Of a stretch of 33,627 bases of DNA, positions 23,877 through 32,057 are shown piece by piece. This DNA comes from Sulfuritalea hydrogenivorans sk43H. Its GTDB lineage: Bacteria > Pseudomonadota > Gammaproteobacteria > Burkholderiales > Rhodocyclaceae. The position numbers were made by a program, and so were the translations under genes. The stretch lies in NCBI GenBank assembly GCA_945870205.1, contig CAMBRI010000020.1:1-33627 (forward strand), read 5' to 3'. The notes beneath the pieces were generated by a model. It had not been told where the DNA came from. It ran no database searches and saw nothing but the letters and a program-made list of their open reading frames with translations. Within the stretch, counting starts at the first letter, position 1, and the number at the start of each line of letters is the position of its first letter.

Positions 23877-24512
23877 CTATGCCACCGCTTCGGCGGCGCT
23901 CGCGGCGCCGGGTCCGAAGAAGTGCTCGATGCGCTGGCGATCGAGCGCGGCATCGGACGGTCCGGCATACCCGGCTTGCATGAACGGGTGGTCGTGCCAC
24001 GGCAGGCTCGCGGTTTCCGCCTGCAGGCGCTCGATCAGGTCCGGGACTGTACCGATCACCCGTGCCGGGACACCGCCGACGATGCTGCCCGGCGGCACGT
24101 CGCGCGTGACGACGGCGCCCGCCGCCACGATCGCATCGGGGCCGATGGTGACGCCGGGCATGATGATCGCCTGGTGGCCGACGAAGACGTTGTCGCGGAT
24201 GTCGATCCGGCCGACCTTGTCCAGGCTCAGTCCGTAGGCCTGTTTCAGCATGGAAACCGCCCCGTCGTGGCCGAACAGGGTGCAACCCGTGAGATGGACG
24301 TTGTTGCCCAGGCGCACATAGGCCGGATCGGTGATGGCAACGTTCATCTGGATATGGCAGCCCGTACCCATCGCCATCAGGCCGGCGTGGCGCTTGACGA
24401 TGGCGGCCCAGGCCTTGCCGTCGGGTTTGCAGATACGCCGGTAGAGGCCGAGTAGGCGCCCCGTCTTCAGCGCATGGGCGGCAAGCATCCGGCGCAGGAG
24501 GCTGGCGATCAT
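23877..24512 (-). CDS. Hexapeptide acyltransferase (EPS O-acetylation)
   Basis: A 211-residue left-handed beta-helix protein. NVAITDPAYVRLGNNVHLTG, VFVGHQAIIMPGVTIGPDAIVAAG and VTRDVPPGSIVGGVPARVIG form the C-terminal catalytic coil typical of the xenobiotic/NodL-like acyltransferases. An N-terminal helical segment (RRMLAAHALKTGRLLGLY) may bind the membrane face. The ATG overlaps the stop of the GT4 gene (24509-24512). A longer open frame in this register runs on to 26009 but crosses the GT4 gene and is not coding. Acyl donor and target sugar unknown. Confidence 0.83.
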   Translation of the reverse strand: MIASLLRRMLAAHALKTGRLLGLYRRICKPDGKAWAAIVKRHAGLMAMGTGCHIQMNVAITDPAYVRLGNNVHLTGCTLFGHDGAVSMLKQAYGLSLDKVGRIDIRDNVFVGHQAIIMPGVTIGPDAIVAAGAVVTRDVPPGSIVGGVPARVIGTVPDLIERLQAETASLPWHDHPFMQAGYAGPSDAALDRQRIEHFFGPGAASAAEAVA

Positions 24513-25846
24513 GCCGGTGCTCCCAACCGGGTTGCGAAGACGCCGCCGAGACGCTGGACATTGCGCGTCAGGCTGTACTTCTGTTGCACGCGGGCGCGGC
24601 CGCTGCGTCCCAGATAGTGGCGCAACGGGGCGTCGTCCATCAGGCGGGCCAGCGCCGCGGCAAGTTCGTCGCTGTCCGAAGGTGTTACCAGCAAGCCGTC
24701 CTCGCCATCGCGAATGAGCTCGGGAATGCCGGTGATGCGCGTGCTGACGCAGGGAATGCCGCTGGCCATGGCTTCCATCAACACCACCGGGATGCCTTCG
24801 GCAAAACTGGCCAGGGCGAAGGCATCGGCTTCGGCATACCAGGCGCGCACCTCCGTCTGGTTGAGCGCGCCGGTGAAGCGGACAAGGTGTTCCAGCCCGT
24901 TTGCGGCGACGGCTGATTTGAGCTGGTCTTCGTCCGGGCCGCTGCCGACGAGCACCAGGCGCAATTGGCGACCGGACTGGTGCAACTGCCGGCAGGCCTC
25001 GATCAGTATGCGCTGCCCCTTGGCCGGCGTCAGGCGGCCGACGCAAAGGATGGTGAACGGCCGCACCGTCGCGGGCCGCCTTGCCGGTACGTAACGCTCG
25101 GGGTCGACCCCGAGCGGGCAGATCTCGAACTTGTGCCACTGGCTGGCCGGCGAGAGGTGCATCAACTGGCTGCGGGCGTAGGCTCCGATGCAGACGATGA
25201 AGTCCGCGGCGGCAATCTTTTCGGGCAGCCACTGCCCGGGCGCATCGTAGAACTCGTCCGGGCCATGCACGGTCAGTGACAGGCCGACAGGCGCGAACTG
25301 CTTCAGCACCAGCGCGACGTTGGCGGCGGCGCTGGCGAAGTGCACGTGCAGGTGCTTCATGTCGCGGCTGTCCATCCAGCGCGCCAGCATCAGCGCCTCG
25401 GTGAAGTAGAAGAGCCCGTAGGCCTTGCGGCGCAGGTCCCAGCCGCCCAGGCCGACGGCGAAACGCAGCCCGCGCAGCCACGCGGCCGGCCGGCACAGCC
25501 CATGCAGGTGTGCGGCGATGGCGCCGAGGATGCCGTGGCGCTTGACGTAATAGGTGCGTCCGGCTTCGCTGCGTTCCTCGACGCCCATGTCCTGCTCCGC
25601 GCTGTCCGGCGCATTGATCGAGGCGACCTCGATGTCGAAGCCGCGCCGGCGCAGTTGCAGGACTTCGCGCAGGATGAAGGTGTGCGAGATGGCCGGGTAA
25701 CGGCTGACCAGGTAGGCCATGCGGACGCGGCCGGCCTGCCGGCTGCCGGTCGGCACGGCAGATTCCGTGCGCGGGCCGGGGGATGGTTTCAGCGCCGGCT
25801 CGAGATGCGGCAGGCGCGGCAGCAGGGTGGCGGAATTCAGCAGCAT
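24509..25846 (-). CDS. GT4 glycosyltransferase
   Basis: A 445-residue GT-B enzyme. The N-terminal acceptor domain has VRMAYLVSRYPAISHTFILR, as in colanic-acid and amylovoran-type transferases, and HLHVHFASAAANVAL. The C-terminal donor domain has LCVGRLTPAKGQRILIEA and the E-x7-E catalytic pair in FAEGIPVVLMEAMASGIP, a retaining GT4 signature. Start 25846 is preferred; the upstream extension overlaps the previous GT4 gene out of frame. It overlaps that gene by 10 bp. It extends the EPS repeat unit at the cytoplasmic face. Confidence 0.88.
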   Translation of the reverse strand: MLLNSATLLPRLPHLEPALKPSPGPRTESAVPTGSRQAGRVRMAYLVSRYPAISHTFILREVLQLRRRGFDIEVASINAPDSAEQDMGVEERSEAGRTYYVKRHGILGAIAAHLHGLCRPAAWLRGLRFAVGLGGWDLRRKAYGLFYFTEALMLARWMDSRDMKHLHVHFASAAANVALVLKQFAPVGLSLTVHGPDEFYDAPGQWLPEKIAAADFIVCIGAYARSQLMHLSPASQWHKFEICPLGVDPERYVPARRPATVRPFTILCVGRLTPAKGQRILIEACRQLHQSGRQLRLVLVGSGPDEDQLKSAVAANGLEHLVRFTGALNQTEVRAWYAEADAFALASFAEGIPVVLMEAMASGIPCVSTRITGIPELIRDGEDGLLVTPSDSDELAAALARLMDDAPLRHYLGRSGRARVQQKYSLTRNVQRLGGVFATRLGAPA

Positions 25847-27114
25847 GACAATGCCCTTTCGACGATGATTTCGCGGTAGATGTCCTCGGCGGCGGCGATC
25901 TTGGCCGGCCAGCTGTAGTGCTCCTCGACCTGGCGCCGGCCGGCGAGCCCGCGCCGCTGCCATTCCAGAGGATCGCGCAGGACGTCGCGCAAGGTGATGC
26001 ACAGGGCATCGATGACCTGGGCCGGACTTTTCAGCGGCAGCAGCGCACCGATCTGGTCGGTGACGATTTCGCCGGGGCCGCCGAAGTCCAGCGCGATCAC
26101 CGGGCGGGCGCTGGCCATGGCTTCCAGCAGCACGGCGCCGCCCGATTCACGCACCGAGGGCAGGCAGAACACGTGGCAGGCCTTCATGTGGCCGGCCACG
26201 CCATCGAGCGGCAGCGCGCCGTGGAAGCTCACGCGGCCGGCAAGCTTCAGTTGGTCACGCAGCCGCGTCCATTCCTCGCGCATGGGGCCGTCGCCGACGA
26301 CGTCGAGCCGGACCGGCAGGCCCTCGTTGCGCAGCCGCGCCAGTGCCTGCAGCAGCATGTCGAGGCCCTTGATCGGCACCAGGCGACCGGTGAACAGGAC
26401 GCGCAGGGGGCGCGTGTCGGTGGGCAGGGGCGGCCACGGCGTGACGGTGAAGCGCGACAGTTCGACGCCGTTTTCCAGCATCGTGCGGCAGCGCGCGTGG
26501 TTACGCGGCGCGATGGCGCGCAAGGTCGTGCGGCTGGCGGTCAGGATGCGGGCGGCACTGCGCGAGGAACCGAGCGCGGCGTCCACCAGCCGGCCCAGTT
26601 CGCGCACCTTGATCAGCCAGGTCGATTCCTGTTTCATTATGGCGGCGAAGCCCGGCGGGTCGGTGAGGCCGCTGTTGAGGGGGCCGATCACCGTCGGCAG
26701 GCCCAGCCGCCCCAGCCAGGTCGGCGCCGCCAGGGTTACCGGGGTGACGCGATGCAGGACGCTCCACACGGCGCCATCGGCCAGGCGGCGGCGCAGCTGG
26801 CGCCAGGCGGCAAAATCGAAGACGAAATAGTCGAGCGAGGACACCAGGAAGACGCTGTGCTCGCTGCGCGGGAAGATGCGTTTCGCCAACCGATACAGCG
26901 GGCCGGCGAACCACTCGGTGTCGATGTAGATGACCTCGCTGTCGCCCAGCGGGGCGCCGGCCTGCTCGAGCGCGGCGCGGTTGCGCACGTGGGTCACCAG
27001 CGTCACGGAATTGTCGGCGCACAGGCGGGAATACCATTCCCAGCCGATCTGCGACACCGAACCCATGCCCGGACCGCATTGATAGGCCACCAGCAGGATC
27101 TTGCGCGCGTTCAT
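25837..27114 (-). CDS. GT4 glycosyltransferase
   Basis: A 425-residue GT-B enzyme opening with ILLVAYQCGPGMGSVSQIGW, the pattern of GT4 enzymes that begin with ACxPGxGSE. The donor domain has VLFTGRLVPIKGLDMLL, VVGDGPMREEW and the E-x7-E pair in RESGGAVLLEAMASARP. Its ATG overlaps the stop of the acyltransferase gene by 4 bp. The two GT4 genes in tandem share little beyond family motifs, so they probably add different sugars. The C-terminal ALSCC end is unusual, but nothing suggests a frameshift. Confidence 0.88.
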   Translation of the reverse strand: MNARKILLVAYQCGPGMGSVSQIGWEWYSRLCADNSVTLVTHVRNRAALEQAGAPLGDSEVIYIDTEWFAGPLYRLAKRIFPRSEHSVFLVSSLDYFVFDFAAWRQLRRRLADGAVWSVLHRVTPVTLAAPTWLGRLGLPTVIGPLNSGLTDPPGFAAIMKQESTWLIKVRELGRLVDAALGSSRSAARILTASRTTLRAIAPRNHARCRTMLENGVELSRFTVTPWPPLPTDTRPLRVLFTGRLVPIKGLDMLLQALARLRNEGLPVRLDVVGDGPMREEWTRLRDQLKLAGRVSFHGALPLDGVAGHMKACHVFCLPSVRESGGAVLLEAMASARPVIALDFGGPGEIVTDQIGALLPLKSPAQVIDALCITLRDVLRDPLEWQRRGLAGRRQVEEHYSWPAKIAAAEDIYREIIVERALSCC

Positions 27115-27707
27115 GCCGCGGCTCCCTGGTGCAGCGACCGCGCCGGAACCCCGCCGACGACGCGGGCAGCCGGGACATCGCGCGTCACCACGGCGTTGGC
27201 GCCGATGACGGCGCCGTCGCCGACGGTCACGCCCGGAAGTATCGTCGCGCCGCGACCGATCCAGACATTGCGGCCGATGCGGATGGGGCGGGCGTCGTGG
27301 CCGGAATCGCGCGGCGCGAGTCCCGGGCCGAAGCGATGGTTGGCGTCGCGCAGGCTGGCGTATTCGCCGATCATGCTGCCGCTACCGATCTCGATGCCGG
27401 CGTAGGCCACGATATGTACGCCGCGCGACAGGACCACGTCGTCGCCGATGTCTATGCTGCCCGCCTCCCGCGTTTCCAGATAGAGCTCGCGGTAGAGATA
27501 CAGATTGCGGCCGAAGCGGATGCGGCCGGTGCCGTGCAGTTCGGGCATCCCTTGAACCACGACCGACGCATCCAGGGACTCAACCCGGGCGCTGAGGCGC
27601 ACGAAGGCCCAGAACCGCCCGAGGCGACCGTCCATGGTGCCGCCGAGCATCACCAGCGGACGCACCGCCTTTGCCAGAAAGCCTTTCACTACAGCCATCG
27701 TTTTCAT
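27111..27707 (-). CDS. Hexapeptide acyltransferase (maltose/galactoside acetyltransferase-like)
   Basis: A 198-residue protein. A short N-terminal hydrophobic segment is followed by beta-helix repeats: IRFGRNLYLYRELYLET, IDIGDDVVLSRGVHIVAYAG, IRIGRNVWIGRGATILPGVTV and DGAVIGANAVVTRDVPAARVVGGVPA. The motif DANHRF carries the catalytic His of NodL/GAT-like acetyltransferases. ATG 27707 is chosen over 27725 because GAGGTGAT precedes it at a good distance. First gene of unit E, downstream of copy 4 of the shared element. Probably adds acetyl groups to the polysaccharide or its precursors. Confidence 0.85.
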   Translation of the reverse strand: MKTMAVVKGFLAKAVRPLVMLGGTMDGRLGRFWAFVRLSARVESLDASVVVQGMPELHGTGRIRFGRNLYLYRELYLETREAGSIDIGDDVVLSRGVHIVAYAGIEIGSGSMIGEYASLRDANHRFGPGLAPRDSGHDARPIRIGRNVWIGRGATILPGVTVGDGAVIGANAVVTRDVPAARVVGGVPARSLHQGAAA

Positions 27708-27733
27708 CCCGATCACCTCGCCCATCCGATGGG

Positions 27734-27787
27734 ACGTATTCAATGCGATGGCAGGGGGGCGGTTGTGTCGGGAATGAAAACTCTTTG
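27734..27787 (-). promoter_or_regulatory. Shared EPS upstream element, copy 4 (unit E)
   Basis: The block at 27761-27787 (plus-strand core GGAATGAAAACTCTTTG) matches the 17484-17510 copy at 21 of 27 positions. It ends 53 nt from the start codon, the same as copy 1. The proximal block ACGTATT at 27734-27740 lies 34 nt closer, again the same as copy 1, and gives AATACGT with a TTGAAT -10-like hexamer in the sense strand. The region also hosts the divergent promoter of the DUF255 gene. Confidence 0.55.
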
Positions 27788-27852
27788 CTACGTCGCAGCG
27801 GGGATTTTGCGATCCATGTTCGCTACCAACGCCATGACGCTGGCGGAATGCC

Positions 27853-27877
27853 ATACTTGACTATTTTAATCGGGTAT
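27853..27877 (+). promoter_or_regulatory. IscR type-1-like palindrome upstream of the DUF255 gene
   Basis: A 25-bp imperfect palindrome: half-sites ATACTTGACTA (27853-27863) and TAATCGGGTAT (27867-27877) around TTT. The form agrees with the type-1 IscR consensus (ATA..YGACTA...TAGTCR..TAT) that binds [2Fe-2S]-IscR. It contains a TTGACT -35-like hexamer and a TATACT -10-like hexamer, but they are only 12 nt apart, so the exact promoter register is unclear. It lies 28 nt before the ATG at 27906, where a bound repressor would block RNA polymerase. Confidence 0.5.
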
Positions 27878-27905
27878 ACTGAGTGCCTGTTTCCCGAGGC
27901 CTTTC

Positions 27906-29894
27906 ATGTCGCAATCCCTGTCCAACCGGCTTTCAGCCGAAACCTCGCCCTATCTCCTGCAGCACGCCGGCAATCCAGTGCATTGGCAGCCCTGGGATGA
28001 GCAAACGCTCACTCTGGCACGCCAGGAGAACCGCCCAATCCTGCTTTCCATAGGGTATTCGGCGTGCCACTGGTGCCACGTGATGGCCCACGAGTCCTTC
28101 GAGGACGAAGACGTCGCGGCGGTGATGAATCGCCTGTTCGTCAACATCAAGGTCGACCGCGAGGAGCGCCCCGACCTCGACCAGATCTACCAGAGCGCGC
28201 ACCACCTGCTGACGCAGCGCAATGGCGGCTGGCCGCTGACCATGTTCCTCTCGCCGGACGGCACGCCCTTCTTCGGTGGCACCTATTTCCCCAGGGAGCC
28301 CCGCTACGGCCTGCCCGGTTTCGCCGACCTCTGCGTGCGGGTCGCAGAAGCCTACCGCGATCGCGGCGAGGACATTGCCGCCCAAGCCGCCGAAATTCGC
28401 GCGGCGCTCGCAGCGACAGTGCCTGAACCCGCCGCGACGACAAGCGCCTTAGATGCCGCGCCGCTGACTGCCGCACAGGCTTTGCTGGCCAGGGCCTTCG
28501 ATCCGGTTCATGGCGGCTTTGGCGGCGCACCGAAGTTTCCGCACCCGACCGACCTGGCCTTCCTGCTGAGTCGGAATGACGCGACCGCGCGCCAGACGGC
28601 ATTGACCACGCTCACACGCATGTGCGAAGGCGGCATTTACGACCAGATCGGCGGTGGCTTCTGCCGCTACAGCGTAGACGAGCGCTGGGAGATCCCGCAC
28701 TTCGAAAAAATGCTGTATGACAACGGACCCTTGCTGGGGCTCTGCGCCGATGCTTGGGCCCTGAGCAAAGAAGCCATTTACGCTCGCGTCGCAGAGGAAA
28801 CCGCCGCCTGGGTCATGCGCGAAATGCAGGCGGCCGATGGTGGCTACTACTCCTCACTTGATGCCGATTCGGAAGGTGAGGAAGGCAAGTACTACGTCTG
28901 GGACCGTCACGAAGTGAAAAGCCTGCTGACGCCCGAAGAGTGGGCGCTGGCGACGCGGCGCTGGGGCTTCGACGGCCCGCCGAACTTCGAAAACCACCAC
29001 TGGCACCCGAAGCTCGCGGGCGAACTGCTTCCCGACGAGCAGGACGTGCTCGAATCTGCGCGCCGGAAGCTTTTTGCCGCACGCGAGCGGCGCATTCGCC
29101 CCGGTCGCGACGACAAGGTACTAAGCAGTTGGAATGGCCTGATGATCGAAGGCATGGCCCATGCCGCGCGCGTGTTCGGCCGCACCGACTGGCTTGTCTC
29201 GGCGCAACGGGCAATGGACTGCATCCGCAAGACCATGTGGCGCGATGGTCGCCTGCTGGCGACCTCCAGGAATGGCCGTGCCCACCTCGACGCCTATCTC
29301 GACGACCATGCTTTCCTGCTCGCCGCACTGCTGGAACTTATGCAGGCAGAATTCCGCCGCGAGGATCTCCTCTTCGCCGTGGAACTGGCCGACACCTTGC
29401 TGGTCCGCTTCGAAGACCAGGAAGCGGGGGGCTTCTTTTTCACCGCACACGACCACGAGGCCTTGATCCACCGCCCCAAGACCGGGCACGACAATGCCAC
29501 TCCTGCGGGCAATGGCATTGCTGCGGTTGCCCTGCAGCGCCTCGGACACCTGCTCGGCGAGACGAGCTACCTGGGCGCCGCCGAAAGAACACTGCGCCTG
29601 TTCTGGCCGCAGATTCGTCACTCTCCGGCCGGCTTCGGCGGCCTGCTGAGGGCGCTTGAAGAAGCGCTCACTCCACCGGAAATCATTATTCTGCGCGGAC
29701 CGGCTGCCGGAATGACGGATTGGCAGCGTGCGCTGGGCGCTGATCCGCGTCGACTGGTTTTCGCCCTGCCCAACGGAACGGCTGACCTGCCGGCGATTCT
29801 GGCCAAGCCTGAAAGCGATCACGTCAACGCCTGGGCATGTCGCGGCGTTACTTGCTCAGCCCCAACGGCGGATTTGAAAGAACTGGTTTATTGA
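27906..29894 (+). CDS. Thioredoxin-domain protein of the DUF255/YyaL (SSP411) family
   Basis: A 662-residue protein of the usual family length. The N-terminal thioredoxin-like domain (about 5-165) has [14 protein letters not shown], the redox motif CHWC at 54-57 with a following [18 protein letters not shown] and [20 protein letters not shown], all family hallmarks. The rest has the six-hairpin (alpha/alpha-barrel) fold pattern, with [30 protein letters not shown] and [13 protein letters not shown]. No signal peptide is present, so it is cytosolic. The biochemical function of this family is not established. It has its own divergent promoter with an IscR-like site; GAGG precedes the ATG. Confidence 0.92.
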   Translation: MSQSLSNRLSAETSPYLLQHAGNPVHWQPWDEQTLTLARQENRPILLSIGYSACHWCHVMAHESFEDEDVAAVMNRLFVNIKVDREERPDLDQIYQSAHHLLTQRNGGWPLTMFLSPDGTPFFGGTYFPREPRYGLPGFADLCVRVAEAYRDRGEDIAAQAAEIRAALAATVPEPAATTSALDAAPLTAAQALLARAFDPVHGGFGGAPKFPHPTDLAFLLSRNDATARQTALTTLTRMCEGGIYDQIGGGFCRYSVDERWEIPHFEKMLYDNGPLLGLCADAWALSKEAIYARVAEETAAWVMREMQAADGGYYSSLDADSEGEEGKYYVWDRHEVKSLLTPEEWALATRRWGFDGPPNFENHHWHPKLAGELLPDEQDVLESARRKLFAARERRIRPGRDDKVLSSWNGLMIEGMAHAARVFGRTDWLVSAQRAMDCIRKTMWRDGRLLATSRNGRAHLDAYLDDHAFLLAALLELMQAEFRREDLLFAVELADTLLVRFEDQEAGGFFFTAHDHEALIHRPKTGHDNATPAGNGIAAVALQRLGHLLGETSYLGAAERTLRLFWPQIRHSPAGFGGLLRALEEALTPPEIIILRGPAAGMTDWQRALGADPRRLVFALPNGTADLPAILAKPESDHVNAWACRGVTCSAPTADLKELVY

Positions 29895-30047
29895 TTTGAA
29901 GCATTTTTGGTAAAGGGCGCTTCCGGTAGCATGTGCAGGTTTTTGGTTTCGGCTATCGCGCTCGATGCTGATTTTAGTGGCGCAGGCGTTCATGGAAACC
30001 CGGTTTTGCGCGGCACACATTCTTAACCACACAACAAGGAACTCAAC

Positions 30048-30356
30048 ATGAAATCTGTATTGATCTCTGCGCTGGTTGCTGCCGGCGTCATGGTGTCGGC
30101 TCCGGCCTTCGCCAACAAGGACCTGGCCACCAAGAGCGGCTGCATGGCCTGCCACGCTACCGACAAGAAGCTGGTCGGACCCGCCTATCAGGAAGTGGCG
30201 AAGAAATACAAGGCCGCTGACGAGGCGATGCTGATTGAAAAGGTTCGCAAGGGCGGCAAGGGCAACTGGGGTCAGATCCCGATGCCCCCGAATGCCGCTG
30301 TGAAAGATGAAGACCTGAAGACCCTGATCAAGTGGGTTCTCGCCGGCGCCAAGTAA
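30048..30356 (+). CDS. Small periplasmic class I cytochrome c (c551/c552 type)
   Basis: A 102-residue precursor. The signal peptide has a cleavage site after SAPAFA (22), leaving a mature protein of about 80 residues. CMACH at 32-36 binds haem c, and Met79 in QIPMPPN is the distal ligand. This is the cytochrome c551/c552 pattern of soluble electron donors in betaproteobacteria. AAGGAA precedes the ATG. The 153 bp between the DUF255 gene and this one holds no clear promoter boxes. A strong terminator follows, so it is likely monocistronic. Confidence 0.93.
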   Translation: MKSVLISALVAAGVMVSAPAFANKDLATKSGCMACHATDKKLVGPAYQEVAKKYKAADEAMLIEKVRKGGKGNWGQIPMPPNAAVKDEDLKTLIKWVLAGAK

Positions 30357-30380
30357 TCCTCGCCGTCGCGCCAGTCAAAG

Positions 30381-30413
30381 GCCGGTCCCGCCAATCGCGG
30401 GTCCGGCTTTTTT
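30381..30413 (+). terminator. Intrinsic terminator after the cytochrome c gene
   Basis: An 11-bp stem (GCCGGTCCCGC against GCGGGTCCGGC, one T-T mismatch) with a 5-nt loop is followed by six T. It lies 24 bp after the stop codon. Confidence 0.9.
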
Positions 30414-30441
30414 GTTGCCCCGCCCCAGTGTCCAGACGGCA

Positions 30442-30470
30442 TTGACAAGTAGGGAGCAGAAGGCAAGAAT
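30442..30470 (+). promoter_or_regulatory. Predicted sigma-70 promoter of the livJ-like gene
   Basis: A perfect TTGACA (30442-30447), a 17-nt spacer and AAGAAT (30465-30470, 4 of 6). It lies between the cytochrome terminator and the ATG at 30523, giving a leader of about 45 nt. Predicted from sequence only. Confidence 0.55.
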
Positions 30471-30522
30471 CGCCCCGCTGATTCATTTTCCATCCGTTTC
30501 CCGACCTCTACGGAGCCTCGCC

Positions 30523-31944
30523 ATGAAACTCGCTCAAAAAGCCCTCTCGCTTTCCGTGCTCGCCGCTGTCGCCCTGATGGGCTGCGAGAAAGAACCGCCC
30601 CCGCCGCCGCCCCTGCCGCCCCCGCCGCCACCACCGATGGTGATCAAGATCGGCAGCGTGGCCCCGCTCACCGGCGGCATCGCGCATCTGGGCAAGGACA
30701 ACGAGAACGGCGCCCGCCTCGCCATCGATGAAGCCAACGCCGCCGGCGTCTCGCTGGGCGGCAAGAAGGTCAAGTTCGAACTGCTGTCGGAAGACGACCA
30801 GTCCGACCCGAAAGTCGGCAACACCGTGGCGCAGAAGCTGGTTGACGCCAAGGTCGCCGGCATTGTCGGCCACCTCAATTCCGGCACCACCATTCCTGCC
30901 TCGGCCATCTACAACCAGGCCGGGCTGCCGATGATTTCCGGCTCCGCCACCAATCCGGCGCTGACCGAGCAAGGCTTCAAGGGAGTATTCCGTGTCGTCG
31001 GGCGCGACGACCAGCAGGGCCCGGCCATTGCCAACTACCTCGCAGGTCAGAACAAGCCCAAGACCGTGGCCGTCATCGATGACGCGACAGCCTACGGCGA
31101 AGGCCTCGCCAATGAAGTCGAGAAGACTCTCAAGGCGGCCGGTGTCAAGGTCCTGCCGCGCGAGAAGGGTACCGACAAGACGGTGGACTGGAAGGCCGTG
31201 CTGACCAAGGTCAAGGGCAAGAAGCCGGACGCCGTGTTTTACGGCGGCATGGACGCCACCGGCGGCCCGCTGATCAAGCAGGCGCGCGAACTGAAAATGA
31301 CCGCCGTGTTCGCTTTTGGTGATGGCGCCTGTACCGACAAGATGGCCGAGCTCGCCGGTCCCGCGGCCGAAGGCCTGCTCTGCTCGCAGGCCGGGATACC
31401 GGTGCAGGCCGCAGGCAAGAAGTTCCTCGATGCCTACAAGGCCAAGTTCAAAGTCGACCCGATTCTCTACTCGCCCTTCACCTATGACGCCGCCAACCTG
31501 TTGATCGCGGCGATGAAGAAAGCCGACTCGCCGGACCCGGCGAAATACCTGCCGGTGCTCGCAGCAATCGACTACACCGGTGCCAGCGGCAACATCAAGT
31601 TCGACGAAAAGGGCGACCGCAAGGACGCCGAGATGACGATCTTCACCTTGAAGGAGGGCAAGATCACGCCTGTCGCCATCCTCAAGAGCGGCAAATCGAT
31701 GACGCTCGACGAGTACGCCCAAGCCACGGCGCCCGTTGCTCCGGCACCGGCGGCGGCTCCCGCCCCGGCCGCAGGAACGGCGCCCGCACCCGGCGGCGCT
31801 CCTGCGACTGCTCCGGCTCCCGGCGCAGCTCCGGTTGCGGCGCCTGCTGCAGCGGTTCCGGCGGCTGCACCTGCTCCGGCCCCGGCAGCAGCTCCGGCGG
31901 CGGCTCCGGCCCCGGCTGCTCCTGCCGCTCCAGCGAAGAAGTAA
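30523..31944 (+). CDS. livJ: Branched-chain amino-acid-type ABC transporter substrate-binding lipoprotein
   Basis: A 473-residue protein, about 100 longer than usual LivJ/LivK. Signal sequence with lipobox ALMGC (Cys21), so a lipid-anchored periplasmic protein. A proline-rich linker (about 25-38) follows before the binding domain begins at VIKIGSVAPLTGG. Typical family stretches are GIVGHLNSGTTIPASAIYNQ and MISGSATNPALTEQG. The C-terminal 70 residues are almost only Ala, Pro and Gly, ending APAKK. Start 30523 is chosen because it yields the signal peptide. The family binds Leu/Ile/Val, but many members take other amino acids, amides or aromatics. A terminator-like hairpin separates it from livH. 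Confidence 0.88.
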   Translation: MKLAQKALSLSVLAAVALMGCEKEPPPPPPLPPPPPPPMVIKIGSVAPLTGGIAHLGKDNENGARLAIDEANAAGVSLGGKKVKFELLSEDDQSDPKVGNTVAQKLVDAKVAGIVGHLNSGTTIPASAIYNQAGLPMISGSATNPALTEQGFKGVFRVVGRDDQQGPAIANYLAGQNKPKTVAVIDDATAYGEGLANEVEKTLKAAGVKVLPREKGTDKTVDWKAVLTKVKGKKPDAVFYGGMDATGGPLIKQARELKMTAVFAFGDGACTDKMAELAGPAAEGLLCSQAGIPVQAAGKKFLDAYKAKFKVDPILYSPFTYDAANLLIAAMKKADSPDPAKYLPVLAAIDYTGASGNIKFDEKGDRKDAEMTIFTLKEGKITPVAILKSGKSMTLDEYAQATAPVAPAPAAAPAPAAGTAPAPGGAPATAPAPGAAPVAAPAAAVPAAAPAPAPAAAPAAAPAPAAPAAPAKK

Positions 31945-31960
31945 GCATCTGCTGAAGCGA

Positions 31961-31998
31961 ACGGGGAAGTCGCCCAATGGCGGCTTCCCCGTTTTTTT
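31961..31998 (+). terminator. Hairpin with U-run between livJ and livH
   Basis: A 14-bp stem with one G-U pair (ACGGGGAAG... against ...CTTCCCCGT) and a CAAT loop is followed by seven T. It lies 16 bp after the livJ stop. It probably ends most transcripts and lets only part read into livH and livM, which fits the high need for binding protein over permease. Confidence 0.85.
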
Positions 31999-32057
31999 GT
32001 TTCGGCCGGCATGCCGGCTACGCAGTCCCCCGAGGAACACTCAGCAAGCCCGCAGCC

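Noticed and set aside
24513-26009. N-terminal extension of the acyltransferase frame through the GT4 gene
   Set aside because: The register is open only because of GC bias. The GT4 gene in the other frame has donor-domain and E-x7-E motifs, and the acyltransferase has a coupled ATG at 24512.
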